The notes below the pieces were generated by a model, which was not told where the DNA came from, did not search any database, and was given only the letters and a program-made list of their open reading frames with translations. Both the position numbers and the translations under genes were made by a program. Shown piece by piece: positions 17,819 to 26,919 of a stretch of 64,000 bases of DNA (position 1 is its first letter; each line of letters starts with the position of its first letter). The stretch spans positions 186,001 to 250,000 of the forward strand of contig CBDCYS010000019.1 of assembly GCA_965224215.1 (NCBI GenBank), given 5' to 3'. The DNA comes from CBDCYS01 sp965224215 (GTDB taxonomy: Bacteria; Acidobacteriota; Terriglobia; Bryobacterales; UBA6623).

Positions 17819-18046
17819 TAGTCAAAGACCAGTGCTGAGCCCTGCGGGCGGCACGTCGCTAGATTCTTCTTCCCCTGTTCCTATTTGTCCCTTTTTATGA
17901 CTCCGGCTCGTCGGTATGGCCGGTCAGCTCGGTGATGTTACTTGTCCCCTATGCCAACCCAGGGACCCGCGGAGTTTGCCGCGAGATTCCCTGTCTAGTA
18001 TGATTTCCACAGGACTGCACGGAATCTAAACAGGAGGAACGAACCC

Positions 18047-19171
18047 ATGGCCACGCCAGAAACTTCCAGCACGGTGAAGACGAAGTACAAGGCTGCCGTC
18101 ATCGGCCGCAGTGGCCACGGAGACTACGGTCACGGGCTCGACGTCGTTTGGAAGGTATTTGATACTGTTCATCTCATCGGACTCGCCGACCCTGACGACC
18201 CTGGCCGCGCCGAGGCCCAGGAACGCTGCGGCGCCAAACGTGCCTACCGCGACTACCGCGAGATGCTGGCCACCGAGAAGCCCGACCTAGTGAGCATCTG
18301 TCCGCGTCACCTCGACGGTAAGGCTGAAGTCGTTGCCGCCGTCGCCGACAGCGGCGCCCACATCTATATGGAAAAACCCTTCGCCAAGAACCTTGAGGAA
18401 GCCGATCAAATGATCGAGGCCATCGAGCGCAACAAGGTAAAAGTTCAGGTCGCCCACCAGATGCGTCTGTCCCCCTACACACTGCAAGTCGTCGAGATGA
18501 TCAAAGCCGGGAAAATCGGGGATGTTCAGGAGGTGCGCCTTCGGGGCAAAGAAGACCAGCGGGCCGGCGGCGAAGACCTGATGGTTCTCGGCTCGCATCT
18601 GTGCGACCTGGCGCGCATGCTGCTTGGCGATCCCAAATGGGTTTTCTCGCACGTCACCGAAAATGGAGAGGAGATCAACACATCGCACGTCCGGGAGGCG
18701 ACGGAGCCTATCGGACCCGTCGCGGGCAATCAAATCGCGGCCATGTTCGCCTTCGACAACGGAGTCCATGCCTACTTCGGATCGAGGGCCAGCGACGGGT
18801 CCGGCTCCAGCCGCTTCGGGACCACAATCTACGGCAGCAAGGGCGTCATCAACCTACCCAATTCAACCTACCCCAAAGGTCAGCCGCAGTTCCTGCGCGC
18901 ACACAGCTGGATGCCCGACGAAAAACATGACTGGGAGCCTATCGAGGCCACCCCCGCCGTCCAGCTCCCAGCCGAAGACCGGCAGCTTTCCAACGCCCTG
19001 ATGGTCCACGACCTGCTGGAAGCCATCGAGCAAGACCGCGAGCCGGTGTCCAGCGCCCGTGACGGTCTATGGGCCACCGAGATGATCGTCTCCATCTATG
19101 AATCTCAAAGGCGGGGAGCCCGAGTCGACCTGCCTCTCAAGGACCGCCGCCATCCGTTGGAAACCCTCTAG
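18047..19171 (+). CDS. Cytoplasmic Gfo/Idh/MocA family oxidoreductase
   Basis: 374 residues. NAD(P)-binding fold at the N-terminus (AAVIGRSGHGDYGHG, which replaces the usual GxGxxG by a longer glycine loop), the family motif MEKPFAKN near residue 107, then the C-terminal substrate domain with ICPRHLDGK-type spacing. Strong ribosome site AGGAGG at 18032-18037. No signal peptide, unlike the homologue at 6722. The two are distant paralogues. Substrate unknown, likely a sugar derivative. Confidence 0.85.
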   Translation: MATPETSSTVKTKYKAAVIGRSGHGDYGHGLDVVWKVFDTVHLIGLADPDDPGRAEAQERCGAKRAYRDYREMLATEKPDLVSICPRHLDGKAEVVAAVADSGAHIYMEKPFAKNLEEADQMIEAIERNKVKVQVAHQMRLSPYTLQVVEMIKAGKIGDVQEVRLRGKEDQRAGGEDLMVLGSHLCDLARMLLGDPKWVFSHVTENGEEINTSHVREATEPIGPVAGNQIAAMFAFDNGVHAYFGSRASDGSGSSRFGTTIYGSKGVINLPNSTYPKGQPQFLRAHSWMPDEKHDWEPIEATPAVQLPAEDRQLSNALMVHDLLEAIEQDREPVSSARDGLWATEMIVSIYESQRRGARVDLPLKDRRHPLETL

Positions 19172-19266
19172 CACGCGAGGCGGCGGTAGCCAAGTCCTGG
19201 AGTCAGCTTGCCTTGTGCAAAGGAAGTAGGGGCGGAACCCCGACTCCTCCATCGCAGGTCCCAAGA

Positions 19267-20019
19267 TTAGCTGGGCGGGGTTAGCGCCACCATGAGCGGC
19301 AAGACCTTACCTATCTCATCATTTACCACCAAATCCGCCATTTCATCGAGTGGTGTTTCGGTTCGATTGATGATAATCAGCTTGGAGCCCGCTCTCTTTG
19401 CCAGTAAGGGAAGGCCGGCCGCCGGATGCACCACTAACGACGAGCCTACGGCGAGGAAAACTTCGCACGAAGTAGAAGCCTCTTCTGCTTTGCGAAGCAC
19501 ACTCTGGGGCATCGATTGCCCAAAAGAGACGGTGGCGGGCTTGAGCAGGCCGCCGCAATGACGGCAGCGCGGGGCTTGTTCGCCGCTCTGCACCCGTTCG
19601 ACGGCCTGATCGATGGGAATGCGGTCTGCACACTGCAAGCAGACGGCTTCCGTCGTTGTACCGTGCAGCTCGAGGATGAGAGCGGGATCGAGGCCTGCGC
19701 GCTGGTGTAGGCCGTCAATATTCTGGGTGATCAACGCCCTTAGTTTGCCCTGGCGGGCCAAATTCACAAGGGCGAGGTGCCCTTCGTTTGGCGCAGCATT
19801 CCGCATAGCAGGCCAGCTATCCACCTTCTGGCGCCAGTACTCAATGCGGTCTTGCTCATTGCGGACGAATTCGTCGAAGTAGATCGTGCGATTCCGCGCC
19901 CAAACGCCATTGGGGCTGCGGAAGTCTGGTATCCCCGATTCAGTGGATATTCCCGCGCCGGTGAATGCGACCACTCTTCGAGCCTGAGCGATCCAGCCTT
20001 GAGCTTGCTCTACGCGCAT
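19267..20019 (-). CDS. cobB: NAD-dependent protein deacylase (sirtuin)
   Basis: 250-residue Sir2-family enzyme removing acyl groups from lysines at the expense of NAD. Motifs are the NAD-binding VAFTGAGISTESGIPDFRSP, QNIDGLHQRAG, the catalytic His in LELHG, and a structural zinc site from CLQC and CRHCGG. ATVSFGQSMP and VGSSLVVHPAAGLP complete the family pattern. Length is typical of class III/U bacterial sirtuins. It lies alone, convergent with the upstream oxidoreductase. Confidence 0.93.
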   Translation of the reverse strand: MRVEQAQGWIAQARRVVAFTGAGISTESGIPDFRSPNGVWARNRTIYFDEFVRNEQDRIEYWRQKVDSWPAMRNAAPNEGHLALVNLARQGKLRALITQNIDGLHQRAGLDPALILELHGTTTEAVCLQCADRIPIDQAVERVQSGEQAPRCRHCGGLLKPATVSFGQSMPQSVLRKAEEASTSCEVFLAVGSSLVVHPAAGLPLLAKRAGSKLIIINRTETPLDEMADLVVNDEIGKVLPLMVALTPPS

Positions 20020-20206
20020 CCCGTGGACATTGTAGCTCGACCGTCCTGGATGCCTTGATGTCGTCTGTGGTTGTGGCAGCCTGCGGCGGCCTATGGGCGA
20101 ACCTTGATGCCCGCTACTTCAGACCTAACGATCGACCCAATTTAGGCGTGCATTGAGACGGAAGACGAAGGTGCTTCCGGTCTGTTCAAGGGCCGCGGAA
20201 CACAGC

Positions 20207-20401
20207 CTACCGTACGGATGCGTTTTCCGTGAGGCTGTCGATTTTTGAAAAGATGGTAGAAATACTGTCCGCGAACGGCGGCATGACTGCCCCAGCCGCT
20301 ACCGCTATGAACCCAGCGAGCAGCGCATATTCCACCATGTCTTGACCGCGCGTATCACGCCAAATCCGCCAACGAAGCAAGTGTGTCCATATTTGTGTCA
20401 T
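20207..20401 (-). CDS. Flp/Fap-type IVb pilin
   Basis: About 64 residues from the ATG at 20401 (MTQIWTHLLRW). After a short basic leader comes RGQDMVEYALLAGFIAVAAG, the hallmark of Flp pilins: the E-Y pair at the start of the hydrophobic helix used for assembly and for prepilin processing just upstream. Longer upstream in-frame starts exist but lack conservation. No tad cluster is nearby; orphan flp genes are common in Acidobacteriota and related groups. Confidence 0.85.
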   Translation of the reverse strand: MTQIWTHLLRWRIWRDTRGQDMVEYALLAGFIAVAAGAVMPPFADSISTIFSKIDSLTENASVR

Positions 20402-20588
20402 CGTGATCGGCCCACCCTCGAGTAGATTTGCCAGTACGCCATGACCAATCCTAAAGTCAGAAGCCGTTTTTCGACAATAGCCCCAAAGTAATGGGTGCAT
20501 CCAGGATTGCTACTAGTCAAACCTAAGAGTAAGGTACTAATGCCCAATTCGAGCTCCGCGGACCCTGTGGTTGGCGCTGCTATGATGA

Positions 20589-21779
20589 ATGGCTCTCTGG
20601 GAAGCGGCTATGTTTTCATTCAACGGCGTAGACTTTATCCAATTCGATTCTCTGCTGGACGAGCAGGAAAAGATGGTCAGGCAGTCCACGCGCCAGTTTG
20701 TTGACGAGAAAGTTGTTCCGATCATCAACGAGCACTTCCGTGAGGCCACGTTCCCGCTGCATCTGACCGAAGAAATGGCGCACCTGGGCCTTTTCGGGGC
20801 CAATCTTGAAGGCTACGGCTGCGCTGGGATGAGTGACGTCGAGTACGGGCTCGTCATGCAGGAGCTTGAAAGAGGAGACACTGCAATCCGCAGCTTCGCC
20901 TCCGTCCAGGGCAATCTCGTGATGTGGCCCATCCTTAACTACGGCAGCGAGGAGCAGAGGGACCGCTGGCTGCCGTTGCTGCAGCAGGGGAAGGTTCTGG
21001 GTTGCTTCGGTCTGACGGAGCCGGATTTCGGCTCCAACCCGTCCGGCATGCGGACGCGCGCGGTGCAGGACGGTGACTCCTTCGTGCTGAACGGAGAAAA
21101 GACTTGGATCACCAACGGCACGGTGGCCGACGTGGCAGTCGTATGGGCGAGCGAAGGTGGTCAAATTCGGGGCTTTCTGGTGGAAAAGGGAACGCCGGGG
21201 TTTTCAGCCTCGGAGCTCCACGGCAAATGGTCGATGCGAGCTTCAATCACGGCGAGTCTGTCGTTCGAGGATTGCCGTATTCCGGTTGAGAACGCCCTTC
21301 CCGGCGCGATCGGGCTGAAAACCGCTTTGGGATGCCTGACTCAAGCTCGCTACGGCATCGGCTGGGGTTGTATCGGCGCCGCCATGTCCTGCTACGACAC
21401 GGCGCGACAATACACGGTATTGCGAAAACAGTTCGCGGGGAAGCCGATCGCCTCGCATCAGCTTGTTCAGCAGGAGCTTGCCTGGATGATTTCCGAGATC
21501 AGCAAGGCTCAACTGCTGGCGCTGCACGTAGGCCGGCTCAAAAGCCAAGGTCGCATGCACTTTTCCCACATCTCTCTTCTGAAACGAAATAACGCCTGGA
21601 TGGCTCTCGAGACAGCCCGCCGCAGCCGCGATCTATTGGGAGCGAATGGTATCACCGAGGAATACCCGATCTTTCGGCACATGTGCAATCTCGAAACAGT
21701 GAAAACCTATGAGGGAACGCACAATATTCACACGTTGGCGATCGGCCAGCAGGTGACCGGCATTGCGGCCTATGAGTAG
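20589..21779 (+). CDS. Acyl-CoA dehydrogenase, glutaryl-CoA dehydrogenase-like
   Basis: 396-residue flavoprotein of the acyl-CoA dehydrogenase family. FAD/substrate motifs are GCFGLTEPDFGSNPSGM and TWITNGTVADVAVVWA. The C-terminal KTYEGTHNIHTLAIG matches the position of the catalytic Glu in glutaryl-CoA dehydrogenases (lysine and tryptophan breakdown, producing crotonyl-CoA). Start may be ATG 20589 or ATG 20610 (MFSFNGVDF); the latter fits family length better. Its last codons overlap the following DUF2085 gene. Confidence 0.88.
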   Translation: MALWEAAMFSFNGVDFIQFDSLLDEQEKMVRQSTRQFVDEKVVPIINEHFREATFPLHLTEEMAHLGLFGANLEGYGCAGMSDVEYGLVMQELERGDTAIRSFASVQGNLVMWPILNYGSEEQRDRWLPLLQQGKVLGCFGLTEPDFGSNPSGMRTRAVQDGDSFVLNGEKTWITNGTVADVAVVWASEGGQIRGFLVEKGTPGFSASELHGKWSMRASITASLSFEDCRIPVENALPGAIGLKTALGCLTQARYGIGWGCIGAAMSCYDTARQYTVLRKQFAGKPIASHQLVQQELAWMISEISKAQLLALHVGRLKSQGRMHFSHISLLKRNNAWMALETARRSRDLLGANGITEEYPIFRHMCNLETVKTYEGTHNIHTLAIGQQVTGIAAYE

Positions 21780-22398
21780 GCTTGCCGATCAGGTCCGCGG
21801 GCGCTCCCGAGCTTTCGCGGAAATTCCCAAAGCCAACACCAGAGCCTCAGGCGCGGGCCTGAGGTCAAGTCCGCCCAACGCAACGAACTCCAGCAGCTTC
21901 TGGCGACTCCTCGTTTTGTCAGCCGCCGCCGCCATTTTCGTTATCGTCGCCGCGCCTACACTCCTTTCGATCGGCCGCCCCGAGTCGGCCGCTCTATACG
22001 CCGCTTTGGCCTCGCTATGTCATCAGGCGCCCGAGCGGTCGTGGACCGTGCTGGGGTACCCGCTAGCGGTTTGCATAAGATGCTTCGGTTTCTTTTGGGG
22101 GGTCTTCGCGGCGTTTTGCATGGGTTCCAGATTCTCCCTGGCGGGGTTTTGGGTCTCCGCAATCGCTATGATCGCCACGGTTGCCTTTGAGTCAACTCAG
22201 CTCTTCGTGGTTCCTCCAGCCATACGCTTTCTGAGCGGTGCGTGGCTTGGTCTGGCGATGGCCTCAGCTCTCTGTGACTGGGTCTTGCCAACATTCCGAT
22301 CGGACGCTCGTTTCCGTGGCTTGCTTGCCTCTGCGCCTCGACCCGGTTCGGACCAACCGGAAGCACCCGTTCATCCACCCACAGCCCTCGTACGGTAA
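21763..22398 (+). CDS. DUF2085 membrane protein
   Basis: Up to 211 residues, starting inside the end of the dehydrogenase gene (ATG at 21763 or 21772), so translation is probably coupled. About three transmembrane segments. The DUF2085 signature is seen as LCHQAPERSW followed by VCIRCFGFFWG, with conserved Cys-His and Cys-x-x-Cys that suggest metal or redox binding in the membrane. Function of the family is unknown. Confidence 0.8.
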   Translation: MRPMSRLADQVRGRSRAFAEIPKANTRASGAGLRSSPPNATNSSSFWRLLVLSAAAAIFVIVAAPTLLSIGRPESAALYAALASLCHQAPERSWTVLGYPLAVCIRCFGFFWGVFAAFCMGSRFSLAGFWVSAIAMIATVAFESTQLFVVPPAIRFLSGAWLGLAMASALCDWVLPTFRSDARFRGLLASAPRPGSDQPEAPVHPPTALVR

Positions 22399-22579
22399 GA
22401 TTCATGGGACGGTCGGGTGCTCCTGCCCACCAAAAACTTCGCCAGCAGTCGACCAACTCGAGGGAGCGGCCGGTTTGATCCATAGAACGTAAAAGTGAGC
22501 GGCAACGGCGAGGTCAGCGACAACCATTTCAAAGTGATCTACACGTAAGACTAGCTTCCATTTGACTGCCCCAGACGCG

Positions 22580-23224
22580 ATGAACCAGACCTGCACTTGT
22601 GGCGCGACCGCCCCACCCGAAGCTCGCTTCTGCCCGATGTGCGCTCGCCCTTTCCGGGAGGAAGACCATGCCCACGACATCCGAGAGGTTGTGGCGGTTG
22701 CACGAGAGGACACGGCTCCGCCCCAGGCCCATGAGGACGTCCCTCTGAGCTTCGGAAACCTGGAAGCGATTCGGTGCGCCTATAGCGGGGCCGCGCTGGC
22801 TGCAATCCTCAGTCACATACCCTTCGTAAACTTTCTCTGTTTCCTTTGGTATCCCGCTGCGGCCTTTTGGGCGGTCTACCGTTTCCGTAGTAAGACCGGT
22901 GTGTATCTGAATTCAAAGCAGGGCGCCAAGCTCGGCTGGATCACTGGTGTGCTGGCATTCGCGGTGTTCCTTTTCTTGTTTGCTACCGTAATGCTGTTCG
23001 CCGGGGACGAAGCAACCATGTCCACCGCGATGAGCCAGCAGATCGAGCAAATGTCGGTGCCGGCCGACGTGAAGGAGCAGATGAGGGAGATCACCCAAAG
23101 CCCCACGGCTTTGGGATTCGTGATGCTGGTCTACCTCGTCGTGTCCTTCCTCATCACCGTCGGACTCTGTTCACTCGGCGGAGCGGTGGCCGCAAAGGTC
23201 CTTGAAAAAGATTCTAGAAGCTGA
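22580..23224 (+). CDS. Zinc-ribbon membrane protein
   Basis: About 214 residues from ATG 22580; an in-frame TTG at 22562 is possible. The N-terminal zinc ribbon is CTCGATAPPEARFCPMC (two CxC/CxxC knuckles). An acidic linker follows, then three or four hydrophobic segments (LAAILSHIPFVNFLCFLWYP, GWITGVLAFAVFLFLFA, LVYLVVSFLITVGLCSLGG), as in DUF4870-like membrane proteins. No catalytic motif. Probably an inner-membrane protein with a cytoplasmic zinc finger. Confidence 0.7.
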   Translation: MNQTCTCGATAPPEARFCPMCARPFREEDHAHDIREVVAVAREDTAPPQAHEDVPLSFGNLEAIRCAYSGAALAAILSHIPFVNFLCFLWYPAAAFWAVYRFRSKTGVYLNSKQGAKLGWITGVLAFAVFLFLFATVMLFAGDEATMSTAMSQQIEQMSVPADVKEQMREITQSPTALGFVMLVYLVVSFLITVGLCSLGGAVAAKVLEKDSRS

Positions 23225-23571
23225 ACGTCAGAGCTGCGCCGGGGCGACACCCCTCGAAACTCGCATGCCAGTCCAGCAACTCTTAGGCGCCGGCCGCTCT
23301 GACGGCCCCCAATGGTACTTTCGTCGTAACCTGGAGCCAGTACCCTGTTTGCCAGGTGCGTGGAAACACAGACATGGTCGGCAACCTATCCTGAGAGTTA
23401 TCATGAGAATAGTGGCTTCCGATCGAAAGGTTGTGCGCAACACCCGCGTTTTTCGGAACGGGGAGAGGCCTTCGGACGAGGGCGATTGGAGCAGCTATAC
23501 GATGGCGGAGCGGATGAGCGCCGTCTGGGATTTGACGTGCGCCTGCCTCGCCTGGCAGATGGAAGACCCGA
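23225..23571. other. Intergenic region
   Basis: 347 bases between the zinc-ribbon and nucleotidyltransferase genes. Short frames exist on both strands but none has a ribosome site or familiar sequence. Nothing else seen. Confidence 0.5.
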
Positions 23572-24096
23572 GTGCACTCCGACTACAAAGATCTGTTAGC
23601 CGCGTTCAACGCTCACGGCGTTGAGTACCTGGTGGTGGGAGCTCATGCACTCGCGGCGCACGGTCAGGTGCGCGCGACGAAGGACCTGGACGTCTGGGTC
23701 CGTCCGAATGCGGAAAATGCCCGCCGCGTGATCCGCGCGATCGATGCTTTCGGAGCGGCTCGGCAGGGCCTGAGCGAGCAGGACCTAACTCAGCCGGAAA
23801 CAGTTTTCCAGATAGGAGTCGAGCCCTTACGAATCGACATCATTACGTCGATCGACGGTGTCGATTTCTCAGCGGCTTGGCCAGACCGTGTGATGTCGAA
23901 GTTCGCACAAGAGCCGGCACCCGTCCTTTCCAAAAGGCATCTAATCCAAAACAAGCGGGCGAGCGGCCGGCATCAAGATCTCGCGGATGTAGAGCGGCTC
24001 GAACGAACGAGGTCTGCTAGCGGAGATCGGCGTGAACCGGAGCGGTCCGCCCCTACGACAGTTCAGAAGCCGGGTACCCACGGCTCGAAAACATGA
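23572..24096 (+). CDS. MNT-type nucleotidyltransferase-like protein
   Basis: Up to 174 residues starting GTG. It resembles the small nucleotidyltransferase proteins encoded near toxin-antitoxin genes: LLAAFNAHGVEYLVVGAHAL, then RATKDLDVWV with the acidic pair of the active site, IDIITSIDGVDF, and the C-terminal KRASGRHQDLADVERLE. The family-like part ends near residue 145; the remaining Arg/Pro-rich tail is probably read-through into noncoding sequence, so the natural stop may have been lost. It may be an orphan of an AbiEii or HEPN/MNT-type module; no HEPN partner is present. Confidence 0.7.
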   Translation: MHSDYKDLLAAFNAHGVEYLVVGAHALAAHGQVRATKDLDVWVRPNAENARRVIRAIDAFGAARQGLSEQDLTQPETVFQIGVEPLRIDIITSIDGVDFSAAWPDRVMSKFAQEPAPVLSKRHLIQNKRASGRHQDLADVERLERTRSASGDRREPERSAPTTVQKPGTHGSKT

Positions 24097-24172
24097 CCTG
24101 AGACCAACTCGCGAAGGGTTCGCTCACGCGCTCCGAGAATCAATGCCGACACTTTGGACGGGGGTTGGTTCT

Positions 24173-24801
24173 TCAGCCCGCATTTCTCACCGCCTGACGG
24201 TCGAAGCACGCGCCTCGTACTGACGCGCCTCTCACGCACTTCGCCTCGCCACGCGGTGAGAAAAGCGGGTTAGGCGGCCGAACAACCTTGCTAAACGTCA
24301 GCGCCAAGGTTAAGACATTGTAGGTAACAAGAGCTATCTTCCCTTTGCCTAGAGGTTGGGCCTTCGACCGGATGACGTATGTCCCGGCCAACCTATCCCG
24401 CAGGGTCTGCGAGTCGTCGTCATTGCCTACCCAAACTAGGTCGACAAGGAAGTGAATTGGGCCGAACACCCAAAGCAGCATGCGGTACGTCATTCGCGAC
24501 ATCGATGGTCGGGCGCCTTTGAGGTCACGATTCTTGTCCCAGCGAGACGAAAGCCGAGGGTCCGAAATCGAGAGGGTTTGAAAACGGTCAGGTAAAGCCA
24601 CGCCAGTGGGCAAACGCTAAAAACAGCCGCACGAAGCTGCAACTCGGGCACCAAAAAGGAAAGAACGAGTACGGTTGAGAGCCAACCGACCAAAATGACC
24701 GTAGCGTCAACAACCAGGATCACAAGCCGGCGCAGAATACCGACATAGTCTCCTCGCGCATAGTAGACGCCTTCACCCAGACTCTCACGTGCCGTGATCA
24801 T
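24173..24801 (-). pseudogene. RDD-family membrane protein, frameshifted
   Basis: Two overlapping frames together make an RDD-domain protein. The first (24490-24801) has GDYVGILRRLVILVVDA, then LTVFKPSRFRTLGFRLAGTR, and runs out after RIVTSK. The second (24173-24613) picks up LKGARPSMSRMTYRMLLWVF and the closing LRDRLAGTYVI. Adding one base at about 24521-24525 would restore RIVTLKGARPS, so a single-base deletion or a sequence error broke it. RDD proteins are small transporters or ion-handling membrane proteins. The last 40 codons of the second frame are unlikely to be native. Confidence 0.75.
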
Positions 24802-24822
24802 GTGACGGTTTTGGCCGACCGC

Positions 24823-26919
24823 CTACCGCCGGCTGAGCTTCTGCGGCTCCACACTTAAGGCCAGAGCCATCGAGGCCCAGCTCGTGCCGGCGGCCGAAAT
24901 CCATTGGTCCTGGCCGTAGGGGAAGCCGCTTTCGAAGTAGGGTTGCAGTGGCAGGGCGCGCGTCTTGACGTGCCAGGAGCCATCGGCCGCTTGTGTCCGC
25001 AGCAGATAGCGAACTCCTTTTTGATAGACAGCGTTGCTCGTCTCCATTCCGCCGGCTAGATGGAGTGCGTAAAGAGCCTGGCCGGTGGCGTAGGCGTCGC
25101 TGCCCATCGTGGGAAGTTGCGGAAAACCTCCATCGGGGCGCTGGGTGGCGGCAAGCAACTTGATGCCGTGCTCGATGACGCCGTCATTGCCACCGGCCCA
25201 TTTTAGACCCAGCAAATGGAAGGCGCGTTCCTGGGAGTTGAGCGGTTTCCCCGCTTCGAGCCATCTCGCGGCCAGCGCCAGCCGTTTCTTGGTATCGGCC
25301 CGCTCCGCTTCGGGCGAGTAAACCTTCAGGGCGTTGACCGTCAAAGCGGTTGTAATGAAATCGTCGGAGCTGAGTGGGGGCCGGTTGCCGCGACCGCTGG
25401 CCCAATAGCCTTCCTTCTCCTGAATCCTCTTGAGGTAGTGGACAAGCGAGTCGGTGTACTCATCGGGCGGGCGGCCCGTGGCCGCAAATCCAAAAAGTTC
25501 ATAGAGAACGCCGGCGCCAGTAACCGCATGGTTCATGGCGCGCTCGGGGCTGCGTTCCAGCGCTTCCAGCGGGATCTGCGCGATCGTTTTCGGGGCCTTG
25601 ATTCCCCGTTCGCGCGCCAGAGCGGCCGCCGCCGCGGGCAGATTCTGGTTGTGGCAGGAATTGCAGCCGCCGCGCTTGATGAAGTTCGGACTCTGCATTT
25701 CGAGCAACGCGATCGCGGCCTCAACGGCTTCCGCCTCCGAACGATCGCCCGCAGCTTCCGGAGCCGCAGCGACACCGCCGCTTTTGCGCTGCTGCTCGGA
25801 GACGCCGAGGAGGCGAGCGACCTCGTTGTCGCCGCGCTTCCCGGCCAGCATGCGAGCAGTCTCCTCCGGACCAGAAACACCGTGTCCAGAGACGCCGGTC
25901 TTGGCGCCCTTGTCCAAAAGCAACCGGACTGTGGGAGCGGACATCGATTCCGACATCGCGGCAAACAGCAGTGGCGAGTGGCCTTGATAGTCCCGGATGT
26001 TCACTTCGGCGCCTTCGTCGAGCAGAAGCTTCACAATATCCTCCGCTCCTCTCGACGCAGCTCGAGAGAGCGCCGTCTCGTTGCGCTTCGTCTTGGCATC
26101 CACGTTCGCGCCATGCTCTAGCAACAGCTTGACGGCTTCCGCGTTGCGGCTCGCGGCGGCGGCCATCAGTGCTACAGCTCCGCTCCCGGCAACGGCCAGC
26201 GGTTCGGCCTTCTTCGCCAGCAGCAATTCCATCGCCTCCAAATTGCCAGCGCGGGCGGCGTACATCAAAGGGGTCTGCCCGTCGATGCTGGCGATGTTCG
26301 GGTTGGCGCCTTTGTCCAAAAGGAGCTTCAACGGGGCGATGTCGAAAACCATCGCCGCCGCCAAGCTAAGCGGCGTGCGCTGGCGCTCGGTCTTAGCGTT
26401 GATATCGGCCCCGTTTTCGAGGAGCTGACGAACTTTCGCACCGTCGCTCACCGCCCAATGCAGCGGCGTCGAGTTCCGGTCGTTGGGCGCATCGACTTCG
26501 GCGCCCCCGTCGATCAGTAGTTTCATCATTTCGAGCGTGCCGAACCCAGCGGCATGGTGAAGAGGCGTCGAACCGCCGCCGTCCCGACCGTTGACGTGTT
26601 CTGGCGCAGACTTCAGGATGGCTTTCACCGACGCGATGTCGCGCTTGCGCACGGCATCAATCAATTCCCGGACTTTCGGATCGACGGGCTTGCGAGGGGC
26701 GGCAACTTCGAAAGCCGCATCCCCGAATACGGCGCCCTGATCGATCCACGCTCGCAGGACTCCGATCTGCTCTGCTTCCAGGGGCCCGGTCGGAGGCATC
26801 TGCATTCCTCCGTCACCACCGACCAGCTTCTTGATCAACTTGCTTTCGGCGCCATTGCCTCTGACAATGACAGGTCCGTAGTCTCCGCCCCGTAGCGCGT
26901 TTTGACGGCGTTGGTGCAT
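24823..26919 (-). pseudogene. Ankyrin/heme/terpenoid-cyclase-like protein, 5' truncated by an IS
   Basis: 698 readable residues. First the tail of a Planctomycete-type cytochrome domain (ALRGGDYGPVIVRGN, MPPTGPL, LRAWIDQGAVFGD), then about eight ankyrin repeats (residues 80-370), a CNSCH heme-binding site near 425, and a squalene-cyclase-like alpha barrel (WISAAGTSWASMAL at the end). The expected signal peptide and first CxxCH are missing: the apparent ATG at 26919 lies inside the terminal repeat of the IS5-family element (26907-26924), so that start is not native. The missing 5' part is not found beyond the element. Probably an exported electron-transfer or scaffold protein before disruption. 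Confidence 0.8.
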
